Shown here piece by piece: positions 8,161 through 15,619 of a stretch of 48,046 nt of DNA. Each line of letters begins with the position of its first letter. Position 1 is the stretch's first letter. Under the pieces are notes generated by a model. It was not told the DNA's origin. It did no database searches and was given only the letters and a program-made list of their open reading frames with translations. The DNA lies in the NCBI GenBank assembly GCA_016209085.1, contig JACQWV010000078.1:1-48046 (forward strand). Direction: 5' to 3'. The stretch comes from Elusimicrobiota bacterium. GTDB taxonomy: Bacteria > Elusimicrobiota > Elusimicrobia > Elusimicrobiales > UBA9959. A program made the translations under genes and the position numbers.

Positions 8161-9846
8161 ATGTACGAAAATCTTGCCACAAAATACAGGCCTAAAACTT
8201 TTGACGAAGTAATCGGCCAGGATTCCATTATCCATACCCTTTCCAACGCGCTCAAACTGGGAAGAATCGCTCATGCTTATCTGTTCTACGGCCCCAGGGG
8301 CTGCGGAAAAACGACTGTCGCAAGAATTCTCGCCAAATCCCTGAACTGTCATCATCCGAAAGACGGGAAACCCTGCAATAAGTGCGTTTCATGCCTTGAA
8401 ATCTCGGAAAGCAAATCCATTGACGTTCTTGAGATAGACGCCGCGTCAAACACGCAGGTGGATAAAGTCAGGGAAATTATAATAGAGAACGTGAATTTTA
8501 TTCCGGCTAGGGATAAGCGTAAAATATACATACTTGACGAAGTTCATATGCTCAGCGCCAGTTCTTTCAACGCCCTCCTGAAAACCGTTGAAGAGCCCCC
8601 TCCGCACGTGGTTTTTATGATGGCCACGACCGAGCATTCAAAAGTCCCGGCCACGATAGTTTCAAGATGCCAGGGATTCAGGTTCCGTCTGATACCGGAA
8701 GATTTAATAGTCGGAAGACTCAAAGATGCGGCCGAGAAGGAAAAACTCAAAACAGAGCCGGAAGCATTGAAAATTATCGCAAGATTTTCAGGCGGGGCAA
8801 TGAGAGACGCTCTGACAGTGCTTGACAGGGCCGCTTCTTTTACCGGCGGCAGGATTGACGCCGAATCAGTCAAAGAACTGCTCGGACTCGCAAAAGACGA
8901 TTTGATAAAGGAAATAATTACAGTCGTTCTGGAAAGGGACTTCCGCCGACTTCATAACAGCTTTGCAAAAATTTCAGCCGAAGGCTATGATGTCGGTCTT
9001 GTTCTCAGGGATATGAGAAACGCTTTCGCGGAAGCTTTTTTGTCGGGCCAGGGATTTTCAAAAACAGAAAGGCCTCTGATTAAGGAAATATGCGGATTGA
9101 AAAGCCCGGGCGTTTTTGCAAGGCTTGTCAGAAAAATGAATAAGATCATAGAAGAAACTAGATTTTCGGATAGTCCTGAAATGGCCGCTGAAACCGCTCT
9201 TTTTACCATTATGGAAATTCCTCTGGATTTGGAATCTCTTATAAAAAGACTTGAAACACTTGAGGAAAAGATTGATAAGAGGACAGATACCTTTTCAACC
9301 CCGCGGGTTGGAACTTCAACCCGCGGGGTTGGGGCGGCGGACAGGCAAGAACTCGCCGAAGGCGGACAGCCGGTTCAGCCCTGCAATCCTGGAATCTGGA
9401 AAAGACTGCTTGAGGCTATATCTTCCCAGAAACCGATGCTTTACAATATAATGCTTTCTTCAAAGGTTGATTTTAAAGATGATAAAACCTGGAAGTTTAT
9501 TTTTAAGGATAAATTCGGCGTTCAGACGCTTGAAAAATATAAAAAAGAAATTGAAGACCTGATCCAGCAGATTTCAGGAATGCAGGTGCGGATTTCGGCC
9601 GAGGAGGAGTCTTCAACGGATTTAAAGACGCACTTTGAAGAAATAGAGAACCCGTCAACCTCTGCGGAAACAGTTCAACCTGCCCCAACCCCGCGGGTTG
9701 GAACTTCAACCCGCGGGGTTGAAGGGGTACCGGAGGGTAAATGGGAGGACCTGTCTTCTTCAAGTTCTCCGGAGGGAGAAGGTGAAATAAAAAAACTCGT
9801 TAAAATCTTTCACGGCAAAATAACGAAAGTGAATAAAATAAAATGA
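8161..9846 (+). CDS. dnaX: DNA polymerase III subunit gamma/tau
   Basis: Clamp-loader ATPase of the replicative polymerase. Visible features are Walker A GPRGCGKTT (44-52), a four-Cys zinc site (C63, C72, C75, C78), Walker B YILDEVHM (D126, E127), VEEPPPHVVFMMATTE and the SRC motif with the arginine finger (about 168-170), followed by lid and collar helices. At 561 aa it is a typical tau-length protein; I saw no clear slippery site for a gamma form. The C-terminal linker carries two identical 12-codon palindromic insertions (TPRVGTSTRGV, codons at 9296-9331 and 9686-9721). The ATG follows the previous stop without a gap, and the stop overlaps recR by 4 nt (ATGA). Confidence 0.97.
   Translation: MYENLATKYRPKTFDEVIGQDSIIHTLSNALKLGRIAHAYLFYGPRGCGKTTVARILAKSLNCHHPKDGKPCNKCVSCLEISESKSIDVLEIDAASNTQVDKVREIIIENVNFIPARDKRKIYILDEVHMLSASSFNALLKTVEEPPPHVVFMMATTEHSKVPATIVSRCQGFRFRLIPEDLIVGRLKDAAEKEKLKTEPEALKIIARFSGGAMRDALTVLDRAASFTGGRIDAESVKELLGLAKDDLIKEIITVVLERDFRRLHNSFAKISAEGYDVGLVLRDMRNAFAEAFLSGQGFSKTERPLIKEICGLKSPGVFARLVRKMNKIIEETRFSDSPEMAAETALFTIMEIPLDLESLIKRLETLEEKIDKRTDTFSTPRVGTSTRGVGAADRQELAEGGQPVQPCNPGIWKRLLEAISSQKPMLYNIMLSSKVDFKDDKTWKFIFKDKFGVQTLEKYKKEIEDLIQQISGMQVRISAEEESSTDLKTHFEEIENPSTSAETVQPAPTPRVGTSTRGVEGVPEGKWEDLSSSSSPEGEGEIKKLVKIFHGKITKVNKIK
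9296..9331. repeat. In-frame 36-bp palindrome in dnaX, copy 1
   Basis: Arms caaccccgcgggttg (9296-9310) and caacccgcggggttg (9317-9331) are perfect inverted repeats around the loop gaactt. The reading frame of dnaX runs through it and it codes for a TPRVGTSTRGV-type peptide. It is identical to the copy at 9686-9721. Confidence 0.95.
9686..9721. repeat. In-frame 36-bp palindrome in dnaX, copy 2
   Basis: All 36 bases are identical to 9296-9331, 390 bp (130 codons) downstream and in the same frame. Recombination between the copies would remove 130 codons without shifting the frame. Confidence 0.95.
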
Positions 9847-10439
9847 CCAAATCCCTTCAACGGCTGATAGCGGCTTTCAGAAAGTTTCCAGGAGTAGGGC
9901 CCAAGCAGGCTGAAAGATTTGCGATGCTGGTGATAATGTCCGATTCCAACGAAGTCCGTGAGTTTATCCAGGCCATAGAATCAGCCAGGAATTCCATAAA
10001 ATTATGCAGATTCTGCTGCGATTTATCCGAAGAAGAGATATGTTCGATATGTTCGGATACCGGCAGGAACCGCGCTATTATATGCGTCGTGGAACAGCCT
10101 CAGGATGCGGCCGCTGTTGAAAAAACCGGCGCTTATAACGGGCTCTATCATGTTCTGCACGGCGCAATTTCTCCGATAGAAGGCGTAAATTCCGGTTCAA
10201 TAAAACTGCAGAATCTGGCGGAAAGGATCCGGAAATCAAACGGCGCAATATCTGAAATCATCATTGCCACAAATCCCGATACCGAAGGCGAGATGACAGC
10301 CATGCACATCACAAGGCTTCTCAAAAACAAAGTTGCAAAAATAACCCGCATAGCCTACGGAGTGCCGTTGGGCGGCGACATAGACTACATAGATGAGATG
10401 ACATTGAGACACGCTCTCAACGGCCGCATTAGTATTTAA
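9843..10439 (+). CDS. recR: Recombination mediator RecR
   Basis: A 198-aa RecR of normal length, which acts with RecF/RecO in loading RecA at gaps. It has the helix-hairpin-helix FRKFPGVGPKQAERFAM (12-28), a C4 zinc finger (C55, C58, C67, C70) and a Toprim domain starting CVVEQPQDAAAVEKTG, then LYHVLHGAISPIEGV. It overlaps dnaX by 4 nt, the usual dnaX-recR pairing, here without the YbaB gene that often lies between them. Confidence 0.97.
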   Translation: MTKSLQRLIAAFRKFPGVGPKQAERFAMLVIMSDSNEVREFIQAIESARNSIKLCRFCCDLSEEEICSICSDTGRNRAIICVVEQPQDAAAVEKTGAYNGLYHVLHGAISPIEGVNSGSIKLQNLAERIRKSNGAISEIIIATNPDTEGEMTAMHITRLLKNKVAKITRIAYGVPLGGDIDYIDEMTLRHALNGRISI

Positions 10440-10518
10440 TTTTGAATTATGAATTTTAAATTTTTAATTAAAAATCCCTTTCCAATTCAAAATTAAAAAT
10501 TCAAAATCAAGAATTAAA
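10440..10518. repeat. AT-rich inverted intergenic repeat
   Basis: ttttgaattatgaattttaa (from 10440) faces aattcaaaattaaaaattca (from about 10485), forming a long imperfect palindrome between recR and comEC. It is the same word family as at 2170-2290 and 2694-2732. Confidence 0.65.
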
Positions 10519-10524
10519 TTTAAA

Positions 10525-12615
10525 GTGCATCTTTCCTATTACAGACGTCCTCTCTTTGTTTTTCTGATTTTTTACATATCATTTCTTGCTGTTTTCAAAA
10601 ACCGTTCAACGGGGCAGGTTGAATATCCGGCCTGCGGGGATGAAGAGGTTGAAATTGAGGGCAGAGTAGATACTTATCCCAGAAGAAGAGATAATGAATA
10701 TAGCTTTGTAATCTCAAGCCGCCGTGAAACGCATAAAAAGATTTTTGTCCATGCCGAAGCGCCTGTCCCGGCCGCTCGCGGAGCTCGCGGCACCGATTGC
10801 GGACAATGCCGCCCTGTCCCGCCGGGTTTTAAAGATAATGTAAAAATTTCTGGAACTTTAAGAAGGCCTTTCAGCTACGCTGTTCCGGGGAATCTGGACT
10901 GGAGAGAATATCTCAATAGAAGCGGAATAATGCGGGAGATGCGCGCTTCTTCCATAACGGTCGTTTCAGAGGCGAATTTTGTTTTTAAAACCGCAGGGTT
11001 TATCCGTTTCGCCGTTCTGGACTCTTTTGATTCAAGACTCAAGTCCCCTGAGCATTCGGCGATTTTGAGCGGGATAGTGCTGGGAGAAAAAAAACAGATC
11101 CCCAAAGAATTAAAGAAATCCTTTCAGGATTCCGGAGCCATGCACCTTCTGGTCGCTTCGGGCTCAAATGTCGGATTTATTACCTTTATCGTTTATTTTT
11201 TATGCGCCGCCATGGGGCTTAAAAAGAGAGTATCCGGAATTATCGGCTCAATTATAGCCGGACTTTATGTTCTTGCTGCCGGCCTTGACCCGCCTCTTGT
11301 AAGGGCATATCTGATGTTTATTTCGGCGCTGGCCGGTTTTATAATTGAAAGGGAATCAGGAGTGTTTCATGGACTCTTGATTTCGTGTTTTTTAATTACG
11401 GTTTATGCGCCTGATTCCGTGTCCGACGCCGGATTTCAAATGTCATTTCTGGCTACGCTCGGAATTGTAATAGGAATGGCAAATTACGGCAGATATGTTT
11501 CTTGCAATAAATTCAGCAGTTTTTGGGGAAAGATCCTCGGGATAATGATGATCAGTTTTTTTGCGCAGTCCGGCATATATCCTTTAATGGCTATTTATTT
11601 TCATAAGGTATCCGTAATTTCCATAGTCTCTAATCTGATTCTGGTGCCTCTGTCGGGGTTTTTGATGGCGCTCGGATTCTGTCTGGCCGTCTCTACGCAT
11701 ATTGCCGTTGTCGGAGATGTCTTTTCCGCCGCGACCGAATGGAGCGTATGGTTTTTTAAAATGATTGTGGAATTTTTCGGCAATTTAAAATTTTCTTCTA
11801 TTACAGCCGCTTCTCCTGGCTTTTTGGAGCTTTTTTCCTATTTTGGAATGATTTTTCTGATATGGAATCTGCCTTTATTCGGATTCAAAAATAAAAAAGT
11901 TTACTATTCGGGAGCGGCATTCGCCGTAATGTTCCTCATCGGAAGATTACTGCCTGAAAAGAGCGCAGTTTATCTGTTTTCCGACAAAGATTCCAATTGC
12001 GTCGTAATCAGGACTGATGAATGCGGTTTGTTCATGGTAAATCCCGGCGCCGCCGGAGAAAAACTGGCCAATGCCGTTCTGCATGCGGGCTTTAAAAAGG
12101 CGGACGCTGTTTTTCTCTCCTCTACGCATAAGAGTTCATGGAGCGGACTTGAAGAAATGTCGCAATTTATTGAAGTAAGGAAGATTTTTTTGCCGTTTGG
12201 TCCGGGAGGAGGGGAGTTGAAAAAATTTTTGGAACGTTTGCCCGGAACTGGAAAGACGATAGAACGGATGTGGCCGGGAGATAAAACTTTGGTGAATGAT
12301 TGCATCGTTCAGGCCAGATGGCCTTTGCAGATTTACCCCGTGGAATCCCGCTTTGCGGGAACCCCGCCGCAGGCGGGGTTATTTCACGGGGCGGGCAGAA
12401 GCATTGGATATGCGGGCCGCAATGAAACTATAGGATGGCTTTTTTCCTTTAAGGATTTTGAACTTGAAATTTCAAAAAAAGCGGATTTTGTAAGGATTCA
12501 TAAAACAAACAAAGCAGGAACTCCTGTATCCGGACGCGAAAAACGGGCAGAGTTTTATGACGTGTTTTCACAAAAAGGCGAAGTGAAGATATTTAATCCG
12601 CAGGGAGATTTATGA
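10525..12615 (+). CDS. comEC: ComEC/Rec2-family DNA uptake channel
   Basis: A 696-aa inner-membrane protein. It has an N-terminal membrane segment and soluble DUF4131-type domain, then the Competence domain recognised by GIVLGEKKQIPKEL followed by GAMHLLVASGSNVGFI and many membrane spans to about residue 480. The C-terminal part matches the position of the usual metallo-beta-lactamase-like domain, but the metal motif HxHxDH is replaced by STHKSSWSG, so it is probably not a metallo-enzyme. The start is a GTG at 10525 with a weak ribosome binding site. A palindromic element at 12336-12391 is inserted in frame (VESRFAGTPPQAGLFHGAG), and residues about 85-110 (Pro/Arg/Cys-rich) look like another insertion. 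ComM (37102-38637) is a second competence-linked gene in the window. Confidence 0.9.
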   Translation: MHLSYYRRPLFVFLIFYISFLAVFKNRSTGQVEYPACGDEEVEIEGRVDTYPRRRDNEYSFVISSRRETHKKIFVHAEAPVPAARGARGTDCGQCRPVPPGFKDNVKISGTLRRPFSYAVPGNLDWREYLNRSGIMREMRASSITVVSEANFVFKTAGFIRFAVLDSFDSRLKSPEHSAILSGIVLGEKKQIPKELKKSFQDSGAMHLLVASGSNVGFITFIVYFLCAAMGLKKRVSGIIGSIIAGLYVLAAGLDPPLVRAYLMFISALAGFIIERESGVFHGLLISCFLITVYAPDSVSDAGFQMSFLATLGIVIGMANYGRYVSCNKFSSFWGKILGIMMISFFAQSGIYPLMAIYFHKVSVISIVSNLILVPLSGFLMALGFCLAVSTHIAVVGDVFSAATEWSVWFFKMIVEFFGNLKFSSITAASPGFLELFSYFGMIFLIWNLPLFGFKNKKVYYSGAAFAVMFLIGRLLPEKSAVYLFSDKDSNCVVIRTDECGLFMVNPGAAGEKLANAVLHAGFKKADAVFLSSTHKSSWSGLEEMSQFIEVRKIFLPFGPGGGELKKFLERLPGTGKTIERMWPGDKTLVNDCIVQARWPLQIYPVESRFAGTPPQAGLFHGAGRSIGYAGRNETIGWLFSFKDFELEISKKADFVRIHKTNKAGTPVSGREKRAEFYDVFSQKGEVKIFNPQGDL
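12336..12391. repeat. Cloverleaf palindromic element inside comEC
   Basis: Outer arms ccccgtggaat (12336-12346) and atttcacgggg (12381-12391, one mismatch) enclose cccgc-ttt-gcggg (12347-12359) and aaccccgcc-gca-ggcggggtt (12360-12380). The plan matches the intergenic element at 6296-6353, and the comEC frame stays open across it. Confidence 0.9.
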
Positions 12616-12710
12616 ACTTAAGCGTTAAAATTTATATGATATATATAGCTTTGCCTTGAAAATGAGACATGAGGTGTGCAATTTAGCGACGACAACAGTA
12701 ATAAAACATG

Positions 12711-12768
12711 TGTAGGGGTTTGATTTATCAAACCCGTTTTTGCGGGCTCAATAAATTGAGCCCCTACA
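12711..12768. repeat. Two-hairpin intergenic repeat with tgtagggg ends
   Basis: tgtagggg (12711-12718) and cccctaca (12761-12768) enclose two ggg-N-ccc palindromes (gggtttgatttatcaaaccc and gggctcaataaattgagccc). It is a relative of 39-125 and fills most of the comEC-nadK gap. Confidence 0.8.
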
Positions 12769-12844
12769 TTTAATAATCCATATTTTAGGAAGACTAAACT
12801 GTTACAAAACATGTCGCCTTATTTATGCAAGGCTATATATTCTT

Positions 12845-13690
12845 ATGCACAGAATGAAAGACATTATTTTATTCTATAACTCAAAAAGAAAGAAAACTCT
12901 TGCTTTTGCGAAACGGGTTGAAAGGATTCTGAAAGCGAAGAAAATCCGCATTTTCAAGATATGCGTCAACGAATCGGGGGAGTCGCCGGTCAGCCGGGCG
13001 GATGCGGCCGTGAGCATAGGCGGAGACGGCACGGTGCTCTATGCGGCGAGAAAAATCATTGATAAAGACATACCTCTTTTGGGAATAAATGCAGGCGGGC
13101 TGGGATTTTTAAGCGGCATGGAATCCATAGAGCTGGATAAAAATATACGCAAATTTTTAGACAATAAATTCAGTATTGCGGAAAGGAAACTTTTTTCAAT
13201 TGAGGTTCTCAGAAAAACCAGGCGGATATTCGGACCTGCTCCGGCTTTAAACGACTGCGTGGTAAGAACGCTTGATGCGAGAGCTTTTATAATAAAGGCC
13301 GACTTCTCGGGAGAATTCCTGACCAAATATTTTGGAGACGGCGTTATAGTTTCAACTCCTACCGGTTCAACAGCATATAACCTTGCAGCGCTGGGCCCGA
13401 TAGTGTCGCCGGAGCTGGACGTCTTTTTGCTTTCGCCGATATGTCCGCATACGCTTACGCACAGGCCGGTCGTTCTTTCAGCTGACGGTTCCATAAAACT
13501 TACCGTTATGGAAAAAAGCGACGGGGACTACAGGGTTTCTCTGTGTCTGGACGGGCAGGAAAATTTCAGGCTGAAAAGCCTTGACGAAATCGTAATCACA
13601 AGGCATCCCAAGACTTTACGCATGCTGGTTCCGGAAAATTTTTCGTATTTTGATGTTTTAAGAAAAAAACTGATGTGGGGAGAAAGATAA
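12845..13690 (+). CDS. nadK: NAD kinase
   Basis: ATP-dependent NAD kinase making NADP. The 281-aa length is normal. The GGDGT nucleotide-binding motif is at 59-63 (VSIGGDGTVLYAAR), followed by LLGINAGGLGFLSG and the NAD-binding segment DGVIVSTPTGSTAYNLAALG near residues 167-186, then SPICPHTLTHRPVVL. The ATG at 12845 and a second at 12854 (MKDIILFYN) are both plausible; neither has a strong ribosome binding site. Confidence 0.95.
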   Translation: MHRMKDIILFYNSKRKKTLAFAKRVERILKAKKIRIFKICVNESGESPVSRADAAVSIGGDGTVLYAARKIIDKDIPLLGINAGGLGFLSGMESIELDKNIRKFLDNKFSIAERKLFSIEVLRKTRRIFGPAPALNDCVVRTLDARAFIIKADFSGEFLTKYFGDGVIVSTPTGSTAYNLAALGPIVSPELDVFLLSPICPHTLTHRPVVLSADGSIKLTVMEKSDGDYRVSLCLDGQENFRLKSLDEIVITRHPKTLRMLVPENFSYFDVLRKKLMWGER

Positions 13691-13810
13691 ACGGCAGTAA
13701 CCAGTGACCAGTAACCAAGTAACCAATAACAGCAACGGCTAAAACAGCAAAGAATAAAACAGTGATAAATGGTAAATAGTAATTGGTAAACGAACAACAA
13801 AAATTTATTT

Positions 13811-15283
13811 ATGAATATACGGGTAAGGTTTGCGCCGTCTCCGACAGGACATCTTCATATCGGCGGGGCCAGAACGGCTCTTTTCAATTATCTTTTCGCA
13901 AAAAAATCGGGCGGGACGTTTATCCTGAGAATAGAGGATACGGATGAGCTGCGTTCCACCGAAGAATCCATGAATTCAATTTTTGAGAGCATGAAGTGGC
14001 TGGGCCTTGACTGGGACGAGGGCGCCATGCCTGATTTGGCAGAAAAAGGGAATTCCGGCCCCTATGTCCAGAGCAAACGCCAGGACGCGGGAATTTACAA
14101 AAAACATGCCGAACGGCTTTTAAAAGAAGGGATGGCTTACCGCTGCTACTGTACGCCTGAGGAGCTTGAGGACATGAGGCGGAAAGCGCAGCTTGAAAAA
14201 AGACCGCTGAGATACGACGGCAGGTGCAGGAAGCTTTCAAACGCGCAAGCGGAAGATTTTGAAAGACAGGGAAGGCGGCCTGCTTTGCGGTTCAGCATGC
14301 CTCAGGAGGGAAAAACACAGTTCGTAGACCTTATTCACAAAGAAATGGAATTTGAAAACGCTATCCTGTACGATTTCATAATGATAAAAGCATCCGGTTA
14401 TCCGACATACAATTTCGCGTGCGCTATTGACGATCATTTGATGGAAATATCTAATGTGATACGGGGGGACGACCACATATCAAATACGCCTCTTCAGCTG
14501 AATCTCTATAACGCCTTAGGCTGGGCGCCTCCTGATTTCGCTCATCTTTCCATGATTCTCGGTTCTGACGGCGCGAGACTTTCAAAAAGACACGGCGCCA
14601 CAAGCGTTCAGGAATACAGAAAACAAGGAATTCTTGCGGAAACCCTGCGAAACTACCTGGCTTTGTTAGGCTGGTCTACTTCGGACAGCAAACAGATATT
14701 TGAAAAAGGCGAGCTTGAAGAAAAATTTGATTTAAAAGGATGTCAGAAAAATCCGGCCATTTTCGACCCGGTGAAGTTGAAATGGATGAACGGAGAATAT
14801 ATAAGGAAACTTTCCAAACAGGAGCTTTTTCTCCTGGCAAAGTCTTATATGGTGGAATCCGGAATAGACATTGAATGCCAATCCCCTGAAAAAGCGGCGG
14901 ACATAATATGTCTTGAACAGGAAAAATATAAACTTCTCTCAGAGATTCCTTCTATGATTGACTTTTTTTTCAAAGAAGTCATTTACAGCCGGGATGCCGT
15001 GGACAAGGTTTTCCGGGCGCATGGGGTTGAAGTCATTTTAAACGGAATAAAAGACAAATATTCGGGATTAGGCAATTTCAATGAAGCTGAAATAGAGGCA
15101 GAAACCAGAAATTTCGCAAAATCCAATGGTTTTAAAACAGGACAGGTTTTTCATCCGGTGAGGGTTGCGGTGTCCGGCCGCACCGAGGGGCCCACGCTTT
15201 TTAAAATGATTGAGCGCCTCGGCAAAGAGCAGACGCTCAAAAGAATAGACAAGGCGCTTGAATTATTAAAAACTTTGGTATAG
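13811..15283 (+). CDS. gltX: Glutamate--tRNA ligase
   Basis: Class I aminoacyl-tRNA synthetase of 490 aa. The start MNIRVRFAPSPTGHLHIGG carries the HIGH-type motif HIGG (16-19); the KMSKS equivalent is LSKRHGA near residue 258. The anticodon-binding part ends with the family motif RVAVSGRTEGPTLFKMIERL. It sits downstream of nadK, separated by about 120 nt of simple cagtaaccagtgacc-type repeat. It may be a non-discriminating enzyme; no Gln-tRNA genes are in view to decide. Confidence 0.96.
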   Translation: MNIRVRFAPSPTGHLHIGGARTALFNYLFAKKSGGTFILRIEDTDELRSTEESMNSIFESMKWLGLDWDEGAMPDLAEKGNSGPYVQSKRQDAGIYKKHAERLLKEGMAYRCYCTPEELEDMRRKAQLEKRPLRYDGRCRKLSNAQAEDFERQGRRPALRFSMPQEGKTQFVDLIHKEMEFENAILYDFIMIKASGYPTYNFACAIDDHLMEISNVIRGDDHISNTPLQLNLYNALGWAPPDFAHLSMILGSDGARLSKRHGATSVQEYRKQGILAETLRNYLALLGWSTSDSKQIFEKGELEEKFDLKGCQKNPAIFDPVKLKWMNGEYIRKLSKQELFLLAKSYMVESGIDIECQSPEKAADIICLEQEKYKLLSEIPSMIDFFFKEVIYSRDAVDKVFRAHGVEVILNGIKDKYSGLGNFNEAEIEAETRNFAKSNGFKTGQVFHPVRVAVSGRTEGPTLFKMIERLGKEQTLKRIDKALELLKTLV

Positions 15284-15619
15284 CCCGCTGTCTGTAACAT
15301 AAACAACAGGTTCAGATTGAGGTTCAGATTAAGCGGTTAAGTTCTCAACCTGTAGTTACCGCTACAGGGAAGGGTGCGAAAAGAAATACCTTATAAGAGG
15401 GGTTCAGTGAGCGTCTCGACGTAAAGTCGGGGAAGCGAACGACGACGAAATGGGGAGATTATCTCCCCTTGTAGAGCGCCCCGACGAGAGGGAAAACCTT
15501 CTGAGTCGGGGCGGCTAATCCGCCCGAGCCCCGCCATCGGCGGGGCGAGGGTGCGACGGAGAGGGGGGTAACAATTTTGTCACATCTTGGCATTAATTTC
15601 TTAATCGTCTGCGTTTAAA
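15284..15619. other. Gene-free stretch with GC-rich hairpin cluster
   Basis: The 336 nt between gltX and the next gene hold no convincing ORF. The first 70 nt contain simple caggttcagattgagg words. From about 15400 to 15570 there are several GC-rich stems: ggggagattatctcccc (from about 15455), ccccgac/gtcgggg spanning roughly 15479-15512, a gcgg/ccgc stem, and ccccgcc-atc-ggcgggg (from about 15529). This could be a structured RNA or a composite repeat. Confidence 0.5.
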
